A DNA stretch of 64,000 bases from Pyricularia pennisetigena (taxonomy: Eukaryota; Ascomycota; Sordariomycetes; Magnaporthales; Pyriculariaceae), in contig NW_021940922.1 of the NCBI RefSeq assembly GCF_004337985.1, positions 124,001-188,000 of the forward strand, read 5' to 3'. A program made the translations under genes and the position numbers. The notes under the pieces were generated by a model, which saw only the letters and a list, made by a program, of their open reading frames with translations, was not told the DNA's origin and searched no databases. Shown piece after piece: positions 10,966-20,800 of this stretch. The first letter of the stretch is position 1. Each line of letters starts with the position of its first letter.

Positions 10966-11534
10966 TGTTAATAATATAGGTCATTAAGAGGGGTTTAGGC
11001 ATTAGCCTAGGTGCGGCGCGGTGTTAATTGCGCTATAAAGGCCTGTAATTGCAGGGTTTAAATGAATTAAATGCATTAAAATAGTATATCAATTTTGGGA
11101 TTGATAATTTGAATCTATTTGTGGGGAAACTTTGCTTTATTTCCCTTATACATTTTCGGACATCAAAGTTGGGGTCCATACGCCAGAAAGCGTTCCAGTG
11201 CCGCACACGATTTTCCGAAAAATTATTTTGTATGGGTTTTGGAAAAAACACCTTTATTTCCATACAAACCATTTTTGGGTTCGCACTAATTTGCTAATTT
11301 GGTGAAAGTTTTAACCCGATATAGGGTAGCTGATTTGTAGGTGTAGGGGGGGGGGGGTGTAAACCGGGTATAGGGTGAATCTTATTCGCTGACCGTTTAA
11401 ATCGCAACTCCTGCAATATAAAATATAACGGAAAATCCGATAGCCCCAACAGCCCCATTTCGGCACTATGTATTATAGGTTATATCCAAATGAATGAGGA
11501 CCTATTGCATGCTAGATAACGCATATAATTAATA
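10966..11534 (-). repeat. LTR-A, 5' LTR of C1
   Basis: A 569-bp repeat with TGTTAA...TTAATA ends (TG...CA form in better copies). Family members lie at 35,909-36,478, 36,479-36,985, 38,910-55,789 (interrupted) and 59,006-59,575. Contains a run of about 12 G at 11,346-11,357. Its position directly before the copia leader identifies it as an LTR. Confidence 0.75.
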
Positions 11535-11674
11535 GAAACTAAAGTTGCCGCGGCTTTTGGCTAATAAAGTCGCCATTTTATAAAAGCACGCATTAATACA
11601 AGGTATATTTTAAATTTATAGTTCAATGCATTTTATATTTACCTTGAAAAAGTCGCACCGATTTGGAAGAATAA

Positions 11675-11736
<62 letters not shown>

Positions 11737-12034
11737 TTATTAATACCCGTAGATCAATGCCAGTTGTTTGTAAATTGCGCAATGTCTAAAAATAACAATA
11801 GCTTATACTACGGATAATTTAACCGGAAAACTTTACTTGGTGTCCAAAACAGAAGCTGTTTGCTATTAAATTGAAATAAATATATTATAACTTTTCCAAT
11901 GTCGCATATATATACCTTTATTTCGCGCACTTGAATACTTAATATGAAGAGATTCTTTATTTTTATTTCAATTGTCTTTTCATTTATACTTTCTTGCGTA
12001 AAAGACGTTGTTATCCAATTTTCGATCAAGGAAA
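11535..12034. other. AT-rich spacer upstream of the secreted-protein gene
   Basis: No gene. Holds the TA microsatellite (11,681-11,734). A TATA-like stretch at about 11,907-11,916 lies about 120 bp before the start codon of the gene at 12,035 and could be part of its promoter. Confidence 0.4.
11681..11734. repeat. (TA)n microsatellite
   Basis: About 27 uninterrupted TA units. Confidence 0.95.
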
Positions 12035-12352
12035 ATGCATTTGCAAATTATTTTCCCTTTCTTTTTGGTTTGCGGCGCTATTGCCGACGCTCACGAAATA
12101 CCGAACAATGAAATTAACGCAGGCAATCTTAATAGCCGTAGTCTAAACATTGAAGATACCATTAAAAAGTTTGTCGTTGAGAGAAAGGCAAAAAAGGGCA
12201 CCGATGTAGGGACTGCTGAAAAAAAGGCGAAGCAGGATAAGTTTGAAGATTGTGTGTATAAGTGCCAAGAAAACCTCAGGGCTGATTATGCTTATTCCAA
12301 TTCTAAATTGGAGGCGCATTGCGAAGAAGGGTGCATGTATTTGTTGGAATAA
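12035..12352 (+). CDS. Small secreted protein, twin CX3C effector candidate (105 aa)
   Basis: The ATG at 12,035 gives 105 residues without introns. Residues 1-19 are a classical signal peptide (MHLQIIFPFFLVCGAIADA). The mature ~86-residue chain is charged and helix-prone (IKKFVVERKAKKG) and has four cysteines: Cys73, Cys77, Cys96 and Cys100. They form two CX3C pairs 18 residues apart, suggesting a helical hairpin clamped by two disulfides. Such small, Cys-paired secreted proteins in transposon-rich DNA are typical of fungal effector candidates. The spacing loosely recalls small Tim chaperones, but the signal peptide argues against that. The frame is intact although the surrounding elements are heavily mutated. 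Host target and function are unknown. Confidence 0.75.
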   Translation: MHLQIIFPFFLVCGAIADAHEIPNNEINAGNLNSRSLNIEDTIKKFVVERKAKKGTDVGTAEKKAKQDKFEDCVYKCQENLRADYAYSNSKLEAHCEEGCMYLLE

Positions 12353-12478
12353 AAGTGAAAGGACACGCAGGCATTTCAATATAACGTGGGTATTCGGCAC
12401 CAGGCGGCCTTAAAAGGAGGCAATTTACAGGAGCCTGTTCTAAATCCGATAATAAAAAAGCTTTAAACAACGGATTTC

Positions 12479-14610
12479 TTATATGGGAAACCCCCTTTTT
12501 TCGGAAATAGTCCCTTCTATATTAGGCTGTATAAAAGGGTTACCTAGCGGCGTACCGGGCCTACGGGGCCTAATTTCACGTGGATTTTCGGGGTTTTTAC
12601 CGCTAAACTTCTGCGCTATTACAGGTGAATTTACGGCTATTTCCGTATTTTGTTCGGGATTTGGCTCTTCCGTTACCGTATTTTTTTCCGGTTCCAAATC
12701 GGTGTAGATTCTATAGTCCTCGTAATTTTCGGGATTTATATTGCTTAGTTTTACTTGCAACGGCGCTGCGTTACCCTCTGTAACCGCCTGTAATACCATG
12801 CTAGAAGCGGTGCTATACTCAACTATTATACAGGCGTAATTCGAAATTTTTGGTACATTTCGAACAAGGATATCGCACCCTTTTACCTGTGAACAAAACG
12901 AATGTTTAGCGGTATTTAAGCGACCCCACGCCTTGCGATTTTTATTGTACAGGGTACTTTTAAATAATACGCCCCCTGTATTATAATATATAAGGCCGTT
13001 AACGATATTTATTCCAAACGAGGGGATATAGAGAACGTTATTTAACGTAACCTCTCTAAATTCGTCAGCTTTTTGGCCGTAACGGACCCATATTTTCACA
13101 GTTCCGGTATTTGCAGGCCTAACAGGGCCACTTCCTATACCGATTTCAACTGTAAAACCGGGGGTATAATCGGTAAAAAATTGCTTATTGCAAAAATATA
13201 GTGCGTATTACCTGTATCATATAAAATAGGGTAACCTAATTTCCAAAGTTTCGGGGTCATTTTTACGCCGCGTCCAGGCTTCGCTTTAGCCCTAAAATTA
13301 GCTGCTAAAACCTGTCGTTTTAGCGTTTTAACGGTATTATCGGGTTCCGATTCCGATTCCGAACGTAATTTTATAAATTCGCTAATAGCGGAATCAACCT
13401 CCTATTCCAGGGCGTTATATGCTGCGCATCCGTTAATGTTACCTGGAATCGAGCCCGTACATAGTTTGAAATCTATGGAAATTATGGACGTTCCAGCGGT
13501 TAATTCGCTGGAGTTGGAGGATTTAGTATCTTTTGCAGAAGCAGAATCCGAATTTGAATTTTTATTACCCTTTTTTCGTGATTTAAAAGTGGTTTCATGC
13601 CCATTATTTTTCTTTTTAGCGCCTTTTCTAGCGTACTTTTTTTCCTGTTTTCGGCTTTAAGACCTACAATTAGCGGCCTTAGCCGTTCTGGACCCTAATA
13701 TCGAATTTTGGGATATAAGGTCCGCTATAAGGTATTACAAATGTAACTTTTCCGAATTTTGGCCTATAGTTTACAAGGCCCGTTGGGTACTGCGTTAGCG
13801 TTTAGTCCAAGTAGGAAAGGTCCCTTTAAAAACCCGTAGGTACTAATTTCGTACATTTACGGGGTTAATTTGCACGTTAATATTCGTTTATTCAACTACC
13901 AGTAAGTCAAACGGTTGTTAAATTCAGGTATTAATCCTTTAAATTTCGAAAAATTCAAAGCGTGGAATTCCCGATATAATGAATTTCGACTAATCTGGGG
14001 TGCAACGGAATAACTATCCTCCAGGGTTTTACAAGCCGTTACGGGGCTGGAATACCATGCAATAAATGTTAAAGGTTTTTTGGTTAAACTGTTTTTTATA
14101 AGCAATAATAGGATTAATTGCTCGTTTTCCGGCAGGGTATAGCTAATTTCAGGGTTGGAAATAAATTCCGCTGCTTTTATATACTAAATTGGAGTATTAA
14201 CGCCTGTTTTCACAAATCGTAATTGCTAGCCCCCACTAATTTACAATTTTTGGGGAATAAAAATACCCCTTTCGATAATTCTTTAGCTATCCCGTCACCT
14301 AAGATTAGGTTACCGGGTGGATTAATGTGTGCGGTAGCGGATTTAATATCCGAGTTTCCGCTATTAGGGGTACCAAAACCGGTAATACCATTAAAATTAA
14401 TGGAATCGCCGTTTTTCAGGGTTAACAGCGTAATTAACTGTTAAATCGTTTTTTAAAATTAATCTATTTGCGTAGTTAACGCTTTTAATTGCAGGTTTTA
14501 AACCTGTAATTCAGCGGTTAAAATTTCGTTCGGGGTGGGTTTAGGCCCCCTATTTGTTGGAAATTGGGCCTGGAAAGCCCGACATAGGGCTGTCTTCGAT
14601 TATAGGGTAT
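12479..14610 (-). pseudogene. copia gag-pol relic (C2)
   Basis: The longest open piece is 13,099-12,479 (206 codons). It contains TLNNVLYIPSFGINIV, which fits the end of a copia protease domain, and KAWGRLNTAKHSF, which fits the GAG-pre-integrase region. An acidic Pro/Glu-rich linker follows (PEKNTVTEEPNPEQNTEI). Upstream pieces (14,105-13,896 and 13,660-13,440) match the C1 gag relic. Stops such as those around 13,660-13,900 show that it is dead. Confidence 0.6.
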
Positions 14611-15366
14611 TTCAAATTAGAATTCAAATTCGCTGATTTATGGATATAATTAACTAACCTAATCGCTTAAGGGTAAATACCTTATCAAATCTAGGATTTG
14701 CTATACCGTTTGCCTTTTAACGGGTATAGGCCTGTAATTGCCAATTATAGGGTTTATTGTTATTTTCAATGGTCGAAGTCCACTAAAATACAGGTATGGA
14801 ATCACTGAAATCCGCAATAAATGGGTGTCCTGGTATTTGTATTAATCTAGGTGCACGTAAGGAATTTAATTCGTTAAATGAGTGCAGGGGAATCTCCAAG
14901 GTATCTTGCAGGGTAGCGTGCAGATATCGTGCAGGGTAATAAACCAATTAACGTAATTCCGCTAATGGGTTTGTGGGCTATTATAAACCCTACTAAACGC
15001 ATTAGAATTTTGTGGGCTATTGCGAACGAATACAGGGGTCTTTGGCCCTGACTCGCTAGCGTGAACCCTACTAAAATTTTCAGCCAATTATAATGGCGTG
15101 CACGATCCATAAAAACCACACCAACAAAATTTTTGGATTTGCAATGCAAGCGATCGCTGGAGTACCTAAAAAGGCCTGAGTCGAACGCCAATTTTTAGCG
15201 ATCCCCACTGTAAATATAGGGGGTTAGGTGCTGAATTAGCGCCTAAAACCAACAATTTCGCACAAAAACAGCAATATTTTCGTCCATATATGTGCTGTAT
15301 GGATGCGACAAGAATCAAAATAAAGCCTAAACTTTAGGTTTTCCAGCGATGCAGAATGCACTTTGG
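14611..15366 (-). other. copia C2 leader
   Basis: Non-coding leader, alignable with 10,510-10,965 plus 8,800-9,106 (C1) and 59,576-60,401 (C3, opposite strand). A landmark shared with C1 is TTTGGCCCTGACTCGCTAGC. Confidence 0.6.
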
Positions 15367-15791
15367 TAATCTCAATACTCAGACTAAACCCCCCTGCTTC
15401 GCAGTAGGGACCGAGCGCTCCATATACCTTTCAGCCACATGGTTTTTCGACCAATTACATTGGCCGAAAAAATCGCGCTCGTTCTAGTTTGAGGACATCT
15501 TGTCGCATTTCGCCATTCATGGCGGTACGCCAGTGTCACCAATAATAATTTGTCGCATTTCGCCGTTTATAGCGGTATTATTAACGATAGTCTATCGTAT
15601 TTTGCCATTTATGGCGGTATTATTAACGATAATTTGTCGCATTCCGCCGTTTGTAGCGTGTATATATATTGTATACGCATTATCATAGTAAACCAAATGG
15701 TGTAACCACGGTATACAATTAAATATTCGAATATAAAATTAAATAAAAGTCGTAGAAATGTGAAGTAACCTGCGTTGAATTGATTGGATTT

Positions 15792-16113
15792 TGTGAGGAT
15801 CAGGCCCCTAGACCTACCCTCAGAATCACGACTCGGCTCCACACCGAGCCAGGGATCGGACAAGGATCCACTACCTCCGGATTTAAGCGCGTCTCTTGAG
15901 CGCGTTGTGAGGATCAGGCCCCTAGACCTACCCTCAGAATCACGACTCGGCTCCACACCGAGCCAGGGATCGGACAAGGATCCACTACCTCCGGATTTAA
16001 GCGCGTCTCTTGAGCGCGTCGTTGATTGTAATTTCTCTCTTCTCTTCAGTTTAGAATTTTCGTCGATAGCGCCTAATATACTGAGGTTCTCCAATGTATG
16101 CCTGGCCGTGACA
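15792..16113 (+). repeat. 5' LTR, Ty3 copy 1 (two 114-bp units)
   Basis: 322 bp: two tandem 114-bp units (15,792-15,905 and 15,906-16,019), then a 94-bp unique part ending GGCCGTGACA. The probable transcript start is at or near 16,048, inferred from the self-priming match AGTTTAGAATT (16,048-16,058). The 114-bp units therefore lie in U3. Confidence 0.9.
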
Positions 16114-16114
16114 T

Positions 16115-16125
16115 AATTCTAAACT
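16115..16125 (+). promoter_or_regulatory. Self-priming primer-binding site
   Basis: AATTCTAAACT, one base after the 5' LTR, is the exact reverse complement of AGTTTAGAATT inside the LTR (16,048-16,058). An 11-nt complement between the presumed RNA 5' end and the primer site is the arrangement of Tf1-type self-primed elements. No tRNA-type TGG primer site is seen. Confidence 0.7.
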
Positions 16126-16251
16126 CACTATGATTTGCTGGTGAAGCAATTAAAATATATCGTTCAATCCCTTTATTCAATTATTCACTACGTCGGCTGT
16201 GCGCGACGGTAAACTAGGCCACAGAAACAGAGGACACCATTCGCGAAATCA

Positions 16252-17799
16252 ATGTCGCCGCGTAAGAATTACGGCCCACCGATTCGCCAATCCCAACGCG
16301 TGACAAACGCAAACTCAGCAAAGCCAGATAATTTGGCTTCAGGCACTGCTACTCCCAACACCGAAGGTTCGGATCAAAACGGAGAGATTACAGTTGCCCC
16401 AGTGAGCCCAGAGCCAGTAGAGCCCGCTCCTACCAGCGCCAACACAGAGCCTGAAGAGCCCGTTGAGCCCCAATACGACACAGAGCAAGATCAGCCAGTC
16501 GACAGCATCGAAGTTGACGGATCGTACGAGTACGAGTCAGTTTCCGAACACTTAGGAGAGGCGCGAAGCCCTCCCCACCAACCTTCTGCCAAGACGTCAG
16601 ACGGCAGGAACGAAATTCCGAAATTTCCAAGCAGAGCGCCCTCGCCTGCCGCCCAAATGAGAAGCGAAATGGCAAACGAAAGCGAAAACACAACCGGCCA
16701 GGCCACCATCACTCAATCGCATTTGCAAGACCTCTTGGCTACTATTGCCCAACTGAAGGACCAGTTGGCCACCCAAAACAACTCCACCAGTAATGGAGCC
16801 CGTGGGGTTACACCCTTTAACAGCGCCTTCGGTGGGACCGATTTTAAACCTGTTGGATTTGCCGCCCATGATGCCTTTAGGCCCTACGGAAATGGCCAAA
16901 TTAGCGTTAACCCCGGGTATGATAGAAAAGCCCGCAAGACCGGCGTTGACCCCGGATCTTTCGAGGGTAAGGACGACACCTTCGACACGTGGATCATCCA
17001 AGTCGCCGATATGATGGAAGAAGATGAAAGCACTTACAAGACCGAACGTAGCCGTATGGCAGCCCTTTTTTCGTTAACAAAAGGACCGCCTAACGACCTA
17101 TTGCGTAGCCGTTACGCCTCGAAAGAAAACCCTTTTAGCGGTGTTGCCGAGATGGTCGCAACTTTAGCTGCGGTGTACCACGACGATAACCAAGGCACTA
17201 AAGCACGCCGAGAACTGGCTGAAATGATGTTTGACCCAGCAGACAAAACTATGGACATCCATGTTTTTGTTGGCAAAGTTAACACTTTGGCGGACCGCGC
17301 CAACATTCTCAAATCAGAGCGTAAAACCCTACTATACGAACATATTCCGGCAAAATTGAACACCCAGCTTTTCGACGACGCTAAAAATCCGGATATATCG
17401 TACGAGTCTTTCGTGAACAAAGTCGCCAACGCTGCACTGGCTAATCAGCGCGCCTACGAGGAAAACCTTAAAAGGAAACAGGCTAAAAAGGGGCGCCAAT
17501 CGCCCGAGCCTCGTCGTCGCCGTTCCCGCGATTACGAACACAGGAGAGAGGTTAAAACAGCGACTCCCACACCCGTTAAGGAAGTAGTCACTTTTTCCGA
17601 CAAGGAAAGGAGCGCTCTTTTGGACGCAGGTCTTTGTTTTCTATGTAAGAAGGCCGGCCACCAATCCCGTCACTGCCCCGATCGCAAAATTATCGCCAAT
17701 ATGTTACAGGCTCTGGACCATGGGGATTCGTATTCGCAGCCTGACAATTCGATTCGCAACTCGTCGTCGACTTCCTCGTCTGATTCGGAAAACTGCTAA
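16252..17799 (+). CDS. gag: Ty3 copy 1 Gag (515 aa)
   Basis: Capsid/nucleocapsid protein that packages the element RNA into cytoplasmic particles. The N-terminal ~160 residues are acidic, Pro/Glu/Ser-rich and disordered. The central part (about 235-400; SFEGKDDTFDTWIIQVADMM) is the retrotransposon gag/capsid fold. A basic stretch (RRRRSRDYEHRR) leads to one zinc knuckle CFLCKKAGHQSRHC (Cys462, Cys465, His470, Cys475), followed by a Ser-rich tail. The start at 16,252 is the first ATG of the frame after the primer site. The stop is TAA 17,797-17,799. The pol frame (-1 relative to gag) is open from 17,784, so they overlap by 16 nt. The copy at 27,799 gives the same protein. Confidence 0.95.
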   Translation: MSPRKNYGPPIRQSQRVTNANSAKPDNLASGTATPNTEGSDQNGEITVAPVSPEPVEPAPTSANTEPEEPVEPQYDTEQDQPVDSIEVDGSYEYESVSEHLGEARSPPHQPSAKTSDGRNEIPKFPSRAPSPAAQMRSEMANESENTTGQATITQSHLQDLLATIAQLKDQLATQNNSTSNGARGVTPFNSAFGGTDFKPVGFAAHDAFRPYGNGQISVNPGYDRKARKTGVDPGSFEGKDDTFDTWIIQVADMMEEDESTYKTERSRMAALFSLTKGPPNDLLRSRYASKENPFSGVAEMVATLAAVYHDDNQGTKARRELAEMMFDPADKTMDIHVFVGKVNTLADRANILKSERKTLLYEHIPAKLNTQLFDDAKNPDISYESFVNKVANAALANQRAYEENLKRKQAKKGRQSPEPRRRRSRDYEHRREVKTATPTPVKEVVTFSDKERSALLDAGLCFLCKKAGHQSRHCPDRKIIANMLQALDHGDSYSQPDNSIRNSSSTSSSDSENC

Positions 17800-17823
17800 G
17801 GCTGCCGGAAGTCTCCTCGGCAG
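17787..17823 (+). promoter_or_regulatory. Candidate gag-pol frameshift/reinitiation signal
   Basis: GGAAAAC (17,787-17,793), split as G GAA AAC in the gag frame, lies in the gag/pol overlap. Eight nucleotides later comes a perfect 6-bp GC-rich hairpin, CTGCCG (17,802-17,807) with CGGCAG (17,818-17,823). This fits -1 frameshifting in spacing, but the heptamer is not canonical (G-G-A instead of three equal bases). The hairpin could instead serve reinitiation at the pol ATG 17,829, 29 nt after the gag stop. Confidence 0.45.
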
Positions 17824-17828
17824 TCTGC

Positions 17829-20800
17829 ATGCCTCAGATAGCTAAAATCGATAGATCACCTAAATTAAACACCTTTCTTGCTCCCATTCAATTGCAAGAC
17901 AAAGGTCGTGGTCTCAACGCCCAAGCTCTCTGTGACACCGGAGCAGATGTGTACTTATCCATCCGACCGAGCCTCGCGAAAAAGGTCGCCCAACGTTTAG
18001 AGCTACCTATCAAAAAGCTCCCCAAACCTTTGGACTTTGGAGATTTTAACAGGAAGGTCACCGCAAGAGCCACCGAATACCTTCGGCTCACTTTGCAAAT
18101 CGACGGACGACAATTCCCACGGCAGAAATTCATCCTCCTTGAAACGGCCCACGATGTGTTTATCGGACAAGAATGGTGGACGAAGCATCGAGTAGGCTTA
18201 TTCCCAGCTACCCGCAGCTTCGTTTGGCCCAACGACCTGCCCGCCATGGCCCAATACTCACCCGCAATCGTTGTACAACGTTCGAATCCGCCTCTGGACC
18301 TTGAGGCCCAAGCTGACGCAGTCCGCCGGGACCGCAAGATGGAACAAGAAGACCGTCGCATCCAGGTCCACAAGATACTTCGAAGCCCTAAACGCCAACA
18401 CGAAAACCAGGCTCAGATCGCAGAAATTAACGCCTTCCCGACTATCCCAAAGACCGTTTCTAACAAAGGCCTGCCAGCTAATATTTGTGCCCTCCTTAAC
18501 GACCCTCGTCAAGATCGATGGAAACGATCCCCGTTACCCACGGAGCCTATACCGTTGGTACCAGTAAACGATACGCCTACGACCAGCCTGAATGCGGTAT
18601 CAGCCCTGCAGTGGAACAAGACTCACGATGGACGTCCCATTCCATTCCCTGCAGACGAAGACCCGGAGCACATCGCGCAAGTACGAGCCAAGTTACCCAA
18701 AGCACTTGCCCACCTTGAGGGTTTCTTTTCCAAAAAGGCGTCGACGATTCTCCCGCCTAGCCGACCCGGCTTCGACGTGGTTTTGGAACTCGAGAAACCT
18801 TTGGAGGGGAGGCCAGCCCGCTATTCGACCCCTTTCGCGATGATGGAGTTGGAAAAAGAAACCATCGACGAACTTCTGAGGATCGATTTCATTGAACGGA
18901 CCATGGAGGAGACCGCAGCTTCAACTTTGTTCGTTCCTAAACCACAATCGAAGGAGCAACGTTTTTGTGTGGATTACCGATGGGTAAACAAATTCATCAA
19001 AGGACGACAAGTACTTGCCCCCGACGTGGCCGGGACGTTGAGCAGATGTGGAAAAGCCCGGAGGATGACCAAGATCGACATTATTCGAGCTTTTAACAGA
19101 TTGCTAATGGATCCGAAGTCACGGTATTTAACGGCGTTCAAAACGCGACAAGGCACATTTCAGTGGAAGGTCCTACCCTTTGGACTGAAGGTCGGACCCG
19201 CCTGGTTCCAAGCTTTTATCAACGCTCAGCTTAATGAACTGCTGGACGCTTTCGCGAGCGCCTACGCAGACGACGTGTTGATTTATACCGAGGATAAATC
19301 GGAGCAAGTCCATTTTGAGCAAACCGAGGAGGTTATTTACAGGCTGCACAAAGCCGGACTCCAAGGCGATATCAAAAAGTCAAGTTTCGGCGTTTTCGAA
19401 ATCGAGTACCTGGGTTTACTTCTAGAGATCGGTAAAGGTATCCGCATCGACCCCAAAAAGGTCGAAGCCATCACCAGCTGGCAATGGGACGACGTCACCT
19501 CCGTTTCCGCAGTACGATCCTTCCTAGGCTTATGCAATTTCGTTCGGACGTTCTGCCATCACGCCAGCGAACAAGCAGAACCTCTGACCCGATTATTGAA
19601 AAAGGGAGTCCCGTTCGAAAGAGGCCCCGAGCAGAAATCTGCCTTTGAAGCGCTGAAACAGCTGGTGATCACCGCCCCCGTGATGAGTTTCTTCAAACCC
19701 GGTATGCCTGTCAGGATGGACACCGACGCCAGTGGCAGGGCCACCGCCGGTGTCGTGTGGCAGCAACAGGACGATGGCAGCTGGAAGCCAATCGGCTATT
19801 CGTCCAAAACCATGTCCCCTGCTGAACAAAACTATCCGATTCAGGACCAGGAGCTATTAGCTGTGATTAATACGCTAAAGGACTTCGAACCAGCCCTGTT
19901 GGGTACCAAGTTCTGTGTTTTCACCGATCACCAGGCCCTAATTTATTGGTCGACCAAGAAACTTTTGTCCGCTCGCCAGATACGATGGGCTGACTACCTG
20001 GCCAACTTCGACATCACCTTTAAATACCGTCCCGGCAAGGATAATGTGGCAGCCGATGCCCTTTCGCGCAAAACCATCGACAACCCTACGGTCAAGGCCC
20101 GAGCTGTGTTAGACCGCACCATTGCACTAATCCCTCCAGAAAAGATCGACTCCCGACCCGGCGAACCTCTTCCAACCATTAGCAACTTGGAACCCTCCGC
20201 ACCGCAAGGAGCTGACCTGGTGGCCCTTATCCTGGAAGAAAACCTGAAACAGAACCTAGGTCACCACGACAATTTGTTAACGGTACCCGAGACTACCCAG
20301 GATGGCAAAATCTTCTTAAGAACGGCTCTCATCCGCGAAGCTCATGAGCCCAAGATCTTCGGCCATGGAGGCCAGAATAAAACCCTCAGCCGCCTGAAAA
20401 AGGACTATTGGTGGCCCGACCGAAATCGAGACGTCAAACGCTACATTAAGAATTGTCGCGAATGTCAACGCAACAAGGTACGACATGATAAGACGCCTGG
20501 GCTGTTGCACCCACTGGAGATACCTAGACGGTGTTGGCAGCACGTAATGGTAGACGGCAAAGATATGCCCAAGGATAAAGAAGGCTATAATTACGTCTGG
20601 GTCTTCATCTGCCGATTGACCAAACTTTTGGCCACCCTACCGGGAAAAAAGACGGACACCGCGGAGACCTTGGCCATGCGGTATTATCAGACCGTGTACC
20701 GTTGGAAAGGCGTCCCCGACTTATGGCTTTCCGACAACGCCGGACCGTTTATATCCGAGTTCCTAAACACTCTAAACGAGTTGACAGGAACAAAGCATAA

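Larger units (their letters stand above)
7576..11534 (-). mobile_element. Decayed Ty1/copia element C1
   Basis: Read on the minus strand: 5' LTR 10,966-11,534, leader 10,965-10,510, then (after inserted element M1) leader 9,106-8,800, then gag relic 8,800-7,576, cut off at the minisatellite. Leader and gag match C2 (12,479-15,366) and the start of C3 (59,576-60,701) over long stretches. Many stops and transitions indicate RIP-type decay. No 3' LTR is present. Confidence 0.7.

Noticed and set aside
15609..16094. Open frames across the LTR repeats on both strands (for example RIRPLDLPSESRLGSTPS)
   Set aside because: The 114-bp unit is a multiple of three and happens to lack stops. The frames start or end in unrelated flanks and lie in U3.
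16430..17001. Minus-strand frames inside gag and pol, and alternate plus frames
   Set aside because: Shadows of the strongly coding gag and pol frames, present identically in each Ty3 copy.
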